From: Marinobacter pelagius
Lineage (GTDB): Bacteria; Pseudomonadota; Gammaproteobacteria; Pseudomonadales; Oleiphilaceae
NCBI RefSeq assembly: GCF_900114925.1
Contig: NZ_FOUR01000003.1
Location: 248,001-312,000 of the forward strand
Reading direction: 5' to 3'
Length of the DNA stretch: 64,000 nucleotides
Positions 1 to 8,224 of the stretch are shown here, piece after piece (position 1 is the stretch's first letter; each line of letters opens with the position of its first letter). Position numbers and translations under genes: made by a program. Below the pieces are notes generated by a model. That model had not been told where the DNA came from. It did no database searches and was given only the letters and a program-made list of their open reading frames with translations.

Positions 1-410
1 TCTCCGCAGCGCACCTGGACATTGTCGAACCCTTCGGCTGCCAGATTCTTCCGGGCCCGTTCCGCGAGCTCCGGAATGCGCTCAATACCGAACACTTCGG
101 CGGCAATGCAGGCCAGCACAGCCGCCGCATAGCCCGAGCCGGTACCGATATCCAGCACCCGCTCACCACCCCGAAGCTCCAGGGCATCGGTCATCAGGGC
201 GACAATATAGGGCTGGGAGATGGTCTGGCCAGCGCCGATCGGCAGGGGACCATCCTCGTAGGCGGCGTCCTGCAGGCTGTCGGGCACAAAGGCTTCCCGG
301 TGAACCCGGCGCATGGCTTCCACCACCAGGGGATCATCAATGCCCCGGCTGATGATCTGGTAATCCACCATGGATTCCCGGCGTGATGTGAACCTGTCTT
401 CAGCTGTCAT
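1..410 (-). CDS. pcm: Protein-L-isoaspartate O-methyltransferase, C-terminus cut by window edge
   Basis: The gene reads leftwards off the window, so only the first 136 codons are visible. It methylates L-isoaspartyl residues in age-damaged cytoplasmic proteins using S-adenosylmethionine. The visible protein carries the family segment GAGQTISQPYIVALM followed by the SAM-binding motif VLDIGTGSGYAAAVLA, in the order and spacing expected of Pcm. The ATG at 410 has a GGAGG ribosome-binding site 7-8 bases upstream; a second in-frame ATG at 371 has none. It is divergent from the AbiTii-like gene at 600. The family is clear; the missing end cannot be assessed. Confidence 0.93.
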   Translation of the reverse strand, partial: MTAEDRFTSRRESMVDYQIISRGIDDPLVVEAMRRVHREAFVPDSLQDAAYEDGPLPIGAGQTISQPYIVALMTDALELRGGERVLDIGTGSGYAAAVLACIAAEVFGIERIPELAERARKNLAAEGFDNVQVRCG

Positions 411-599
411 TTCCAGACCTCCCCGACCCGCTTACCGTCGGTTACAAGCAATAACCTTTTTACAACGGCGAAAGCCGGATCCCGTGTATACGTTTTAGTT
501 CAGAACTTGCGGTTACAGCAACCGTAAGTCACATCAACAACAACAAAAACACGGCAATGGAACAGACCACCCCGAATGACCATTGCCGGGGAGGAAAAC

Positions 600-1265
600 A
601 TGTCTGCATCCGTCAATCACCTGGAGGAACGGACCCAGGATTCCAGTGAACTGGTCGAGGATATCGTGCAATCAGCCATCACCCTTGCCATGATGCTCCG
701 GCATCGCGAGGTGGCAGCCTGGCTGCGCACGGAATTCGATGGTTACCAGGACCTCGCGTCCACTCCGCCCTATCGCCGGGACCTGCCCGGACATATAGTT
801 GCCCGCTCGCCCCAGTATGGCTGGATTCCCGCACCACTGGAGGAAGATCAGAAGGCCGAATTTGGCCACATGGACCTGACCGATGGCATCAAGGCGCTGG
901 AGAAGGTCTGCCTCAACTGCAAGAAAGGTGACGGCAACCGGGTTCCGCTGGAGAAAGAGGCAATGGTAGCCCTGCAGAAGCAGATCAACCTGTCAGCAGA
1001 ACTGGCCATCAATCTCAGCCGGGATGTCTACTGTCGGGTACTGCGCACCGTTCGCGCTGCCATCTACCTGTATGCCCAGGCGCTGATGGCCGAGGGCATT
1101 GAAGGGGAGCATAACCACTACAGCAAGGAAGAGCGGGCCAAGGTCGCCCATCTGGACAATCCCGAAACTTTCTGGCGCAAGGCCATGGACGAGGTGGATA
1201 ACCTGCCGATTCCGGATGTCCGGTCCGTGGGTTTCCTGGAGAAGGTTTTCGGTCGCGCGGGCTGA
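600..1265 (+). CDS. AbiTii-domain protein (putative)
   Basis: The protein has 221 residues with no signal peptide or membrane segment, so it should be cytoplasmic. Its first ~80 residues resemble the AbiTii domain: a helical start (ELVEDIVQSAITLAMMLRH), then a segment of the type WLRTEFDGYQD with a following PPYRRDLPG, matching the family pattern of an acidic-GY motif followed by P-x-YR. AbiTii was defined in a lactococcal abortive-infection gene, but most members have no tested role. The rest is helical with a CLNC pair and no catalytic motif that I recognise. The ATG at 600 is preferred over the one at 576 because GGGGAGG lies five bases before it. It stands alone between pcm and a convergent exporter, with no toxin, methylase or nuclease partner. 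Confidence 0.6.
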   Translation: MSASVNHLEERTQDSSELVEDIVQSAITLAMMLRHREVAAWLRTEFDGYQDLASTPPYRRDLPGHIVARSPQYGWIPAPLEEDQKAEFGHMDLTDGIKALEKVCLNCKKGDGNRVPLEKEAMVALQKQINLSAELAINLSRDVYCRVLRTVRAAIYLYAQALMAEGIEGEHNHYSKEERAKVAHLDNPETFWRKAMDEVDNLPIPDVRSVGFLEKVFGRAG

Positions 1266-1275
1266 GGGGATTTCC

Positions 1276-2052
1276 TCAGCCCAGCACACTGACCATACCC
1301 ACACTGCTGACCACCAGCAGGACTACCCCGAGCACCCGGTAAAAAACCGGGGTCTCGGCTCTGAGCATGCGGTCATGCACGTACAGCCCGATCACATGGC
1401 CGACTGCGGCACAGGGCAGTAACCACAGGTGGTGGATAAGTTGCAGGTCCACACCAGCCCAGACGAACGCGGCCATCTTGATCAGCACCAGGATGAACCA
1501 GAGTGCGAACAGGGTATCCCTGAGCTTCTCCTTCACCACATGCTGCGCGGCAACCGCGATGATCAGCGGTGCCCCGATCAGGGACGTACCGCTGATATAG
1601 CCCCCCACCATCAGGAAAATCGCATCCACGGTCTTGCTGCCACTGCGGAACGGCTTGTTGATGATGTAGGACACCGAATACAGCGCCACAATCACAAAGA
1701 TGATCGCACTCAGAACGTTACCCGGCATGGTGATCAGGCCGAACACCCCGATCAGCTTGGGCACGATCATGATGCCAAGAATCCGCCACAGGTAGGGCCA
1801 GTCCACCGTGCCTCCTTCCACCGGGTTCTCCCGGCTGCGGTTCTTCCGGTTATTCATCCAGATGGTCAGGGATGAAAACACCAGCAGGTGCACCGCAATG
1901 ATCGGCAGAAACACCAGTGGCTCGTCGTAGACCAGCAGGAGAAACGGCAGGGACAGGACCGCTCCGCCAAACCCCAGGCCCGAACGGACAAATCCGCTCC
2001 ACACGAATATCAGGCCAATCAGGGCGTACTGGACCAGCGTAAGATCAGACAT
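1276..2052 (-). CDS. Sulfite exporter TauE/SafE family membrane protein
   Basis: This 258-residue inner-membrane protein has about eight hydrophobic segments and starts with the family hallmark of a glycine-rich first helix (SGLGFGGAVLSLPFLLL). A second half repeats the pattern around GGYISGTSLIGAPLI. Members move sulfur-containing or other small organic anions, such as sulfite, sulfoacetate or taurine-derived anions; the substrate cannot be read from the sequence. It converges with the AbiTii-like gene (10 bp gap) and is divergent from the radical SAM gene. A functional link to tsdBA 3 kb away is possible but nothing shows it. Confidence 0.88.
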   Translation of the reverse strand: MSDLTLVQYALIGLIFVWSGFVRSGLGFGGAVLSLPFLLLVYDEPLVFLPIIAVHLLVFSSLTIWMNNRKNRSRENPVEGGTVDWPYLWRILGIMIVPKLIGVFGLITMPGNVLSAIIFVIVALYSVSYIINKPFRSGSKTVDAIFLMVGGYISGTSLIGAPLIIAVAAQHVVKEKLRDTLFALWFILVLIKMAAFVWAGVDLQLIHHLWLLPCAAVGHVIGLYVHDRMLRAETPVFYRVLGVVLLVVSSVGMVSVLG

Positions 2053-2142
2053 GGATTCCTCGGTGTTCAGACATCAGGTCGGCGTTCAGGGAGCCGGATT
2101 CTGCTTGCCGGGAAGGATACAGGGGTAGTAGCATCAACAGTA

Positions 2143-2158
2143 CTGTATACATAAACAG
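2143..2158. promoter_or_regulatory. LexA (SOS) box upstream of the radical SAM gene
   Basis: The 16-mer CTGTATACATAAACAG fits the gammaproteobacterial LexA operator CTGT-N8-ACAG exactly at all eight fixed positions and has an AT-rich core. It ends 13 bp before the ATG at 2172, so bound LexA would block the promoter or start of that gene. No other match to this pattern was noticed in the intergenic regions. From memory, the Pseudomonas aeruginosa orthologue PA0069 is listed in the LexA regulon, which would make this a conserved circuit. Confidence 0.8.
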
Positions 2159-2171
2159 TATTGGTGAGACT

Positions 2172-3233
2172 ATGAAAACCCGGGGCACCAGCCTGAATCC
2201 GCACAACCGCTTCCAGCCCATCGCTACCGACCGCGATCATGACGACGGCTGGTATCAGGATCCGGAGGATGAAATCTGCCCGGATTCCATCGCCACGGAA
2301 GTCATGGATGAGACGGTCAGGTCCATTATCAGCCGCAACAGCTCCCCGGATATCCCGTTTGAGCAGTCCATCAACCCCTATCGGGGCTGTGAACACGCGT
2401 GCATCTATTGTTTTGCCCGGCCCTCGCACGCCTACTGGGACATGTCCCCCGGGCTGGATTTCGAAACCCGGCTGGTCGCGAAACACAATGCCGCGGCACG
2501 GCTCCGGGAGACCCTGGACAAGCCAGGCTACCGGGTGTCCCCCATCGCCCTGGGCATGAACACCGATGCCTACCAACCCATCGAACGGGAGCGGGAAATC
2601 ACCCGCGACCTGCTGAAGGTGATGTGCGAATACCGCCACCCGGTCTCCCTGATTACCAAGGGTGCATTGATCCTGCGGGACCTGGACCTGCTGGCGGACC
2701 TGGCCCGGGACCAACTGTGTTCGGTCACCATCAGCCTGACCACCCTGAGCAATGACCTGAAACGCCGGATGGAGCCCCGGACGGCCGCTCCCGCGACGCG
2801 CCTGAAGATGATTGAACGGCTCCGTGAAGCCGGCATTCCGGTCGGGATCATCATCGGCCCGGTCATCCCTTTTATCAACGACCACGAAATCGAGGCGATT
2901 CTGGAAGCCGCCGCCCACGCCGGTGCGGAACAGGCCGGCTGGATTATGCTACGTTTACCCTATGAGCTGGACGAACTGTTCCAGGACTGGCTCCAGCGAC
3001 ATTTCCCGGACAGGGCCGGGCATGTCATGAACCGGATCCGCGATCTCAGGGGTGGCAAGAGTTACGACAGCACCTTCGGCAGCCGAATGACCGGTCAGGG
3101 TCCGTACTCCGACCTGATTCGCCAACGCTTCCGGAACAAAGTGCGCAAGCTCGGGCTCAACACCCGGAAACAGGGCTCCCTGAGGACCGACCTGTTCCGT
3201 CGCCCGGCCGGAGACCAGATGGCACTGTGGTAA
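2172..3233 (+). CDS. PA0069-family radical SAM protein (spore photoproduct lyase-like)
   Basis: The 353-residue protein has the radical SAM cluster motif C73-x3-C77-x2-C80 (CEHACIYC), preceded by INPYRG as is usual in the PA0069/SplB-like branch. The cysteines should hold a [4Fe-4S] cluster that cleaves S-adenosylmethionine to a 5'-deoxyadenosyl radical. Relatives include spore photoproduct lyase, which repairs a thymine dimer; the substrate of the PA0069 group is not established. The LexA box 14 bp upstream supports a DNA-damage role. The ATG at 2172 is the first after the box, and the preceding ribosome-binding site is weak (GGTGAG). The C-terminus is basic. The L,D-transpeptidase gene follows 9 bp later. 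Confidence 0.87.
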   Translation: MKTRGTSLNPHNRFQPIATDRDHDDGWYQDPEDEICPDSIATEVMDETVRSIISRNSSPDIPFEQSINPYRGCEHACIYCFARPSHAYWDMSPGLDFETRLVAKHNAAARLRETLDKPGYRVSPIALGMNTDAYQPIEREREITRDLLKVMCEYRHPVSLITKGALILRDLDLLADLARDQLCSVTISLTTLSNDLKRRMEPRTAAPATRLKMIERLREAGIPVGIIIGPVIPFINDHEIEAILEAAAHAGAEQAGWIMLRLPYELDELFQDWLQRHFPDRAGHVMNRIRDLRGGKSYDSTFGSRMTGQGPYSDLIRQRFRNKVRKLGLNTRKQGSLRTDLFRRPAGDQMALW

Positions 3234-3242
3234 CGGGTAGTT

Positions 3243-4967
3243 ATGAGTAAATGCAGGCACACCGCGTTGGCCATTCTGGCAACCATGACCGTCTTGATGC
3301 TGCCGGCGCATTCCGCCACGGCCCAAGGCCCCAGCGAACCCCTTGTCCAACGCATTGAATCGCTCGAGGCCGGGCAGCCGGTGCAGGTACTCGGCGAGCC
3401 ACTGCTGGCACGGGAAGTATTGCGCAGGTTCTATGAGAACCACGGCTTTCAGGAGGCCTGGTCCTTCCCCGGTAATCGCCGGGAACTGGTGGAGGCCATT
3501 CGCCAGATTGCCAACGACGGTCTCAACCCCGAGGACTACCACGGTCCACTGTTGTCGGAACTGGCTCTGCGGGCGCGCGATGACCTGTCCGGGGAAATGC
3601 AGGCAGACATCGACCTGCTGTTTTCCGATGCCTTTCTGCTCGCCGCATCGCACCTGCTCGAGGGCAAGGTGAACCCGCAGACCATTCACGCCGAGTGGAG
3701 CGCCAGCCGCCAATCTCTGGATCTCGCCGTCACCCTCGCCGAGGCACTTCGGGACAACACCATTGCCGCCACCCTGGACAGTCTCCGCCCCACGCATCGG
3801 GCCTATGCCAAGCTGATGGAGGCCCGCAACCGGCTCACCCCTCTGCTTGGACACCCCTGGTTGCCGATTGCCGACGGCCCTTCGATTCATCCCGGGGACC
3901 AGGATTCCCGGCTGCCAGAGATCCGGCGCAGGCTGGCCGCCCTGGGAGATATCACCGCCCCCGGTGACCCGGAAACCGCAGTCGCTGACCCGACCCTCTA
4001 TAGCCAGGATCTGGACCTGGTGATTCCCAGCTTCCAGGCCCGGCATGGTCTGGAGCCAGACGGCATCATCGGCAAGAAAACGCTCGCCGCAGTGAATCTC
4101 ATGCCGGTGGAGCGCATCCGGCAGATCGACGCCAGCCTGGAGCGCTGGCGCTGGCTGCCGCAATTCCTGGGTGAGGATTATGTCATCGTCAATATTGCCG
4201 GCTTCGGACTGCAGCTGGTGATGGATGGCCGCGAGGCATTGCAATCGAGGGTTATTGTCGGGCGGCCCTATCGCCAGACCCCGGTTTTTTCCGACCGAAT
4301 CCGTTACCTGGTGTTCAATCCGACCTGGACCGTGCCGCGCAAGCTGATGATCGAGGACCTGCTACCGCAGATCATGCGTGATCCCGGGTATCTGGAGCGC
4401 CAGGGTATCCGCGTCTACCAGGGCTGGGGCTCGGATCGGCAGGAAATCAATCCGGCGGTCATCGACTGGCCCTCACTCTCCAGGGACAACTTTCCCTATC
4501 AGCTTGTCCAGGACCCAGGCCCTCTGAACGCCCTGGGACAGGTCAAGTTCATGTTTCCCAACCCCTACGCGGTGTACCTGCACGATACACCGGGCCAATA
4601 CCTGTTCGGCCGCCAGGAACGGACTTTCAGCTCCGGCTGCATCCGGGTGGAGAAACCCATGGATCTGGCTGAACAGCTTCTTGCCGGCGCCCCCGAGTGG
4701 AGCCGCGAGAGGATCGACCGGCTGCTGGAGGAAAAAATTCCGGTCACCGCGGTCCTCCCTGACCCGATTCCGATCTATATTCAATACTGGACAGCCTGGG
4801 TAGACGAAGACCAGCGAATCCAGTTCCGTGATGACATCTACAATCGCGATTTCCGGCTGCTGGCGCAACTCAGGCAGTCAGCGACCGGAGGTAACCAACT
4901 GCCCACACCGGTTGTGGCAAGAGGTTTCTCGGCATCCGGAGGGAGTGACCAACCCAAGTCGGATTGA
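3243..4967 (+). CDS. L,D-transpeptidase, YcbB/LdtD type
   Basis: This 574-residue periplasmic enzyme should form 3-3 cross-links in peptidoglycan. In order it has a signal peptide (about residues 1-28, ending AHSATAQ), an L,D-transpeptidase scaffold domain (~45-230), a peptidoglycan-binding repeat (~245-285, with FQARHGLEPDGIIGKKT) and a YkuD catalytic domain (~312-490). The catalytic pair is visible as H447 in HDTPG and C466 in FSSGCIRVEKP. A C-terminal tail of ~70 residues follows. Length and domain order match the large YcbB class. It begins 9 bp after the radical SAM gene and so may be partly co-transcribed with it. The candidate tsdB promoter overlaps its stop codon. Confidence 0.93.
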   Translation: MSKCRHTALAILATMTVLMLPAHSATAQGPSEPLVQRIESLEAGQPVQVLGEPLLAREVLRRFYENHGFQEAWSFPGNRRELVEAIRQIANDGLNPEDYHGPLLSELALRARDDLSGEMQADIDLLFSDAFLLAASHLLEGKVNPQTIHAEWSASRQSLDLAVTLAEALRDNTIAATLDSLRPTHRAYAKLMEARNRLTPLLGHPWLPIADGPSIHPGDQDSRLPEIRRRLAALGDITAPGDPETAVADPTLYSQDLDLVIPSFQARHGLEPDGIIGKKTLAAVNLMPVERIRQIDASLERWRWLPQFLGEDYVIVNIAGFGLQLVMDGREALQSRVIVGRPYRQTPVFSDRIRYLVFNPTWTVPRKLMIEDLLPQIMRDPGYLERQGIRVYQGWGSDRQEINPAVIDWPSLSRDNFPYQLVQDPGPLNALGQVKFMFPNPYAVYLHDTPGQYLFGRQERTFSSGCIRVEKPMDLAEQLLAGAPEWSRERIDRLLEEKIPVTAVLPDPIPIYIQYWTAWVDEDQRIQFRDDIYNRDFRLLAQLRQSATGGNQLPTPVVARGFSASGGSDQPKSD

Positions 4968-4991
4968 CTTTAGAACATAGGGACATATGCT
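4964..4991 (+). promoter_or_regulatory. Candidate sigma-70 promoter for tsdBA
   Basis: TTGACT at 4964-4969 and TATGCT at 4986-4991 are separated by 16 bp and lie 30 bp before the tsdB ATG, in a short AT-rich patch. The -35 box overlaps the stop codon of the L,D-transpeptidase gene. This is a visual match only. Confidence 0.45.
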
Positions 4992-5021
4992 AATGCGCTT
5001 TATTTTGAACGGAGGCAGACA

Positions 5022-5678
5022 ATGAAAACCCTCTCCCACCTGATTCTGACGGGCGCCATGACCGCCCTGGCCACCGGCGCCTACGCCGCCGAAGGCGATC
5101 CCGAGCGAGGCGCTCAGCTGGCCGCGCAGGGTGACGGCAGCGGCGCGCCATGCCTGGCCTGCCACGGCGCCGACGGTTCCGGCAACAATGCCGGCGGTTT
5201 TCCCCGCCTGGCCGGACTCGATGCCGCGTACATGGCCCAGCAGATGCTGGACTACAACAGCGGTGATCGCGTCAGCCCGGTAATGCAACCGAACATCGAC
5301 AACTTTGATGAGCAGCAAATCCGGGATCTGGCCGCGTACTATGCCGCCATGCCGATTCCTGAAACCACCACGCCGGCCAACGTCAGTGACGAAGTTCTCG
5401 CCCTCGGTGAGAAGCTTGCCAACCAGGGCGACTGGGATAACTACATTCCGCCCTGCTCCTCCTGTCACGGCCCTGGTAACCGTGGTGTCGGCGAAATCTT
5501 CCCGGCCATCGCCGGACAGCACCCGAATTATATCCGGTCACAGCTCAATGCCTGGAAAAGCAACCAGCGCAATAACGATCCCAACCAGCTGATGACAGCG
5601 GTTGCGGAACGCCTGACCGAGGAACAGATCGATGCGGTGGCCGCCTACCTGGGCAGCCAGAGTGCAACCGCAAACTAA
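5022..5678 (+). CDS. tsdB: TsdB, di-heme cytochrome c electron acceptor of thiosulfate dehydrogenase
   Basis: The 218-residue periplasmic protein has a signal peptide (residues 1-22, cleaving after AYA) and two cytochrome c4-like domains, each with one heme site: C44-LA-C47-H48 and C145-SS-C148-H149. Taken alone it would be called cytochrome c4. Its place 14 bp before tsdA identifies it as TsdB, the partner that accepts electrons from TsdA in organisms such as Pseudomonas stutzeri. It should pass them on to the terminal oxidase chain. A strong ribosome-binding site (GGAGG) precedes the ATG. Confidence 0.86.
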   Translation: MKTLSHLILTGAMTALATGAYAAEGDPERGAQLAAQGDGSGAPCLACHGADGSGNNAGGFPRLAGLDAAYMAQQMLDYNSGDRVSPVMQPNIDNFDEQQIRDLAAYYAAMPIPETTTPANVSDEVLALGEKLANQGDWDNYIPPCSSCHGPGNRGVGEIFPAIAGQHPNYIRSQLNAWKSNQRNNDPNQLMTAVAERLTEEQIDAVAAYLGSQSATAN

Positions 5679-5692
5679 CAGGAGGCAGAGCC

Positions 5693-6673
5693 ATGAAAAT
5701 GAAGCATACGATTTCCCTGCTCGCCGGCCTGCTGGTTGCCAGCCCTGCGGCCCTGGCGCAGCCTGAAGTGCCGGTCAACCTGCCGGAATTCAAGGAAGGT
5801 CAATACGTTCACAGTGCCCCGACCGTGGAGGACCTGATGAACGATGACAGTATTCACCCGGAACTGAAGAAGGTCATTCTCAAGGGCCGGGACATGTTCA
5901 TGAATACCCAGCAGTTCCGCGGCGAATACGTGTTCAACGACATGAACTGCAAATCCTGCCACATGGGAGAGGGCCGCAAGAACTGGTCCGGCCCGGTGTG
6001 GCCAGCCGCCACCACGCTGCCGGATTTCCGGGGCAAGAACCAGCATGTGAACTCGCTGGGAGAACGGATTGCCGGGTGTTTTTCCTTCTCCATGAATGGC
6101 AAGCCGCCGGCCTACGGCAGTGATGACATGCTGGCCATGCAGGCCTACCATCAATGGCTTGCCAAGGGCGCGCCCGTGTACGAGAAGAACATCGGCGGTC
6201 GCGGGTTCAGTCATCTGGGTAACGAGAAGCCTGAACTGGACTATGAGCGCGGCAAGCAGGTGTATGCAGAAAATTGCGCCGTGTGCCACGGTGACAACGG
6301 TCAGGGGCAGAAAAAGGACGGACAGGTTGTGTTCCCGCCGCTGTGGGGTGACCACTCCTACAACTGGGGCGCCGGCATGACCCGAATTTTCACCGCGGCC
6401 TCGTTCATCAAGAACAACATGCCGCTGGGGCAGCCCGGATCCCTGACCGATGATGAAGCCTGGCAGGTTGCCAACTACATCAACTCCCAGGAACGCCCGC
6501 AGGATCCGCGTTACACAGGTGACGTGAAAGAGACCCGGGAAAAGTTCCTGAACTTCCACAAGCACACGAACTATGGAACAGTAGTTAACGGCAAGCTACT
6601 GGGCGATCACGATAATACCGGCGACAAGCCTTTCCTGAAGCCCGACGTGCTGCAATCCCGGACCTTCGAGTAA
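5693..6673 (+). CDS. tsdA: TsdA, thiosulfate dehydrogenase (tetrathionate-forming)
   Basis: TsdA joins two thiosulfate ions to tetrathionate in the periplasm and can also run backwards. The 326-residue protein has a signal peptide (~1-23) and two heme sites, C86-KS-C89-H90 and C195-AV-C198-H199. The TsdA signature RIAGCFSFSMNGK contains C129, the cysteine that in studied TsdA enzymes is the unusual axial ligand of the active-site heme. The segments PPLWGDHSYNWGAGM and INSQERPQDPRYTGDV are also typical. AGGAGG precedes the ATG. It forms an operon with tsdB, and probably with the lipoprotein downstream. General di-heme cytochromes lack the GCF-SMNG segment, so the call is firm. Confidence 0.92.
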   Translation: MKMKHTISLLAGLLVASPAALAQPEVPVNLPEFKEGQYVHSAPTVEDLMNDDSIHPELKKVILKGRDMFMNTQQFRGEYVFNDMNCKSCHMGEGRKNWSGPVWPAATTLPDFRGKNQHVNSLGERIAGCFSFSMNGKPPAYGSDDMLAMQAYHQWLAKGAPVYEKNIGGRGFSHLGNEKPELDYERGKQVYAENCAVCHGDNGQGQKKDGQVVFPPLWGDHSYNWGAGMTRIFTAASFIKNNMPLGQPGSLTDDEAWQVANYINSQERPQDPRYTGDVKETREKFLNFHKHTNYGTVVNGKLLGDHDNTGDKPFLKPDVLQSRTFE

Positions 6674-6719
6674 GGTTACCGGGATGGCCGGGAGGAAAGG
6701 CACAGGCAAGGAGATAATC

Positions 6720-7175
6720 ATGCCACGCATACTGTCTTTTCTCTCGGCACTGCTCCTGTTGAGCGGATGCCAGTCACTGCCCTCCGGCACAGAGGGCAGT
6801 ATTCCGTCCGACCGAATCCTCCTGAGCGCTCAGCACTGTCTGAGCGAATACATTGATGACCTCGACAAGGTCCACTTTGGCCCCTGTCTGAAAATAGTCT
6901 CCGTCGATGGCGAGACACCAACTGTCACGGAAGACGGATTCATTGCCTTGCCCGTGGCCACGCCTCTCAGCCTGGGAACCAGCTGTGTCTACCGGCATGC
7001 TGACGGCACGCCAATTCCTGCAACTGTCACTACCGCCACCTTCGAAGTAACACCGAAGACCTTCACCTCCGGCGGCAGACGCTGGTATCTGCATGCCCAT
7101 AAACAGGCGCGGGGTGCCATTGGCTGCGAGCCAACGCTGGCACCCTCCGTCTACCCCACGGTCAAGACGAACTGA
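6720..7175 (+). CDS. Small lipoprotein, unknown function
   Basis: I do not recognise this family. The 151-residue protein begins with a lipoprotein signal ending in the lipobox LLSGC (Cys17), so it should be anchored to the outer or inner membrane facing the periplasm. Four further cysteines (in HCLSEY, PCLKIV, SCVYRH, GCEPTL) could form two disulfides. The start at 6720 is chosen because AAGGAG lies eight bases upstream; an in-frame ATG at 6684 would spoil the signal peptide. It follows tsdA by 46 bp on the same strand and may belong to the same transcript, but nothing in it points to thiosulfate chemistry. Confidence 0.75.
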   Translation: MPRILSFLSALLLLSGCQSLPSGTEGSIPSDRILLSAQHCLSEYIDDLDKVHFGPCLKIVSVDGETPTVTEDGFIALPVATPLSLGTSCVYRHADGTPIPATVTTATFEVTPKTFTSGGRRWYLHAHKQARGAIGCEPTLAPSVYPTVKTN

Positions 7176-7205
7176 ACTCCGGCCCTTCGGCAGCTCGCCG
7201 ACCAA

Positions 7206-8105
7206 TCAATGGGCTTTGAAGAAGCGCCGTAGCCGCGTGATCACGGCTTCCGGCGCTTCCTCGGGCAGAAAATGACCGCAGGCCAGCGCCTCGCCCTCCA
7301 CCTCCCGGGCGTAGTCCTGCCAGACTGTCTGCACATCGTAGGTGCGGTTCACAAAGCCCTTGCTGCCCCACAGCACCAACAGGGGACATTCCACCCCGTG
7401 CCCCCGGTCCCGGTCCCGGTCCCGGTCCGCCCGGTCGTGGTCCAGATCAATCGTGGCCGCGGCCCGGTAATCCTCGCAACTGGCATGGATGGCCTCGGGT
7501 GCGGAGAAACAGCGGACATAGTCGGCCACCGCTTCCGGCTCGAACTGCGCCCCCGGTGCCGACCAGCGCCTGAGCTTCTCACGCAGGTAATAGCCGGGAT
7601 CCTGGCCAATCATATGCTCGGGCAGCCCGTCAGGCTGGATCAGGAAGAACCAGTGGTAATAGCCGGTAGCGAACGCCTGATCGGTGTGCTCGAACATGTG
7701 CAGGGTCGGGGCTATATCCATCACGCAGGCGCGCTCCACGGCCGCCGGGTGGTCCAGACAGAGGCGGTGGGTGACCCGGGCTCCCCGGTCGTGGCCTGCC
7801 ACCGAGAACTCCCGATAGCCCAGTGACTGCATCAGTGCCACCATGTCCGCCGCCATCTGCCGTTTGCTGTAGGCGTAGTGGTCCGGGCCGGAATCCGGTT
7901 TGCTGCTGTCGCCGTACCCCCTGAGGTCAGGGCAGATAACATGAAAGTCCCGGGCGAGCGCCGGCGCCACCTTGTGCCACATCAGATGGGTCTGGGGGTA
8001 ACCGTGCAACAGGAGGAGGGGGCGGCCTGAGCCACCATGGGCGACGTTCATGGTTACATCGCCAACGTCGATCTGTTGGTACTGGAACGGCTCTGGCAGT
8101 TTCAT
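7206..8105 (-). CDS. Haloacetate (fluoroacetate) dehalogenase-like alpha/beta hydrolase
   Basis: The 299-residue cytoplasmic alpha/beta hydrolase has the nucleophile elbow AGHDRGARV, with D106 as nucleophile plus R107 and R110 in the carboxylate-binding positions. H151 and W152 (YYHWFFL) and the tyrosine in CEDYRA (Y213) correspond to the halide pocket of studied fluoroacetate dehalogenases, and a GHFLPEE histidine closes the triad. Such enzymes replace the halogen of haloacetates with hydroxide. The sequence fits this group better than epoxide hydrolases, which lack CEDYRA. A run of alternating Asp-Arg (residues ~226-233) sits in the loop before the strand CPLLVLWG and is coded by four copies of a hexanucleotide. 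GGGGAG precedes the ATG. Halide and substrate preference are untested here. Confidence 0.84.
   Translation of the reverse strand: MKLPEPFQYQQIDVGDVTMNVAHGGSGRPLLLLHGYPQTHLMWHKVAPALARDFHVICPDLRGYGDSSKPDSGPDHYAYSKRQMAADMVALMQSLGYREFSVAGHDRGARVTHRLCLDHPAAVERACVMDIAPTLHMFEHTDQAFATGYYHWFFLIQPDGLPEHMIGQDPGYYLREKLRRWSAPGAQFEPEAVADYVRCFSAPEAIHASCEDYRAAATIDLDHDRADRDRDRDRGHGVECPLLVLWGSKGFVNRTYDVQTVWQDYAREVEGEALACGHFLPEEAPEAVITRLRRFFKAH
7404..7427. repeat. Hexanucleotide tandem repeat, four perfect copies
   Basis: Four head-to-tail copies of CCGGTC lie inside the dehalogenase gene. On the coding strand they read GACCGG and encode Asp-Arg pairs. The unit is six bases, so gain or loss of copies would lengthen or shorten the protein without shifting the frame. 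Confidence 0.9.
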
Positions 8106-8224
8106 GACACTCCCCTTTTGTCATTGTTCCGGATTTATCGCCCGAATCCACAGTATTGCACCATACGACCATTCGCCAAGCGTCCCCGGTGCTATGCTGA
8201 AACCACAAACCAACAGGAGCGCGC

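Noticed and set aside
2955..4244. Long open frame on the minus strand (429 codons) opposite the L,D-transpeptidase gene
   Set aside because: It lies entirely against well-supported genes (radical SAM and L,D-transpeptidase) and reads as low-complexity Gln/Gly/His-rich protein, the usual shadow of GC-rich coding DNA.
5693..6673. Idea that this di-heme cytochrome could be the MauG maturase for the amine dehydrogenase
   Set aside because: It carries the TsdA signature with the axial cysteine and pairs with TsdB, 38 kb away from the amine operon; MauG belongs to the di-heme peroxidase family, whose features are absent.
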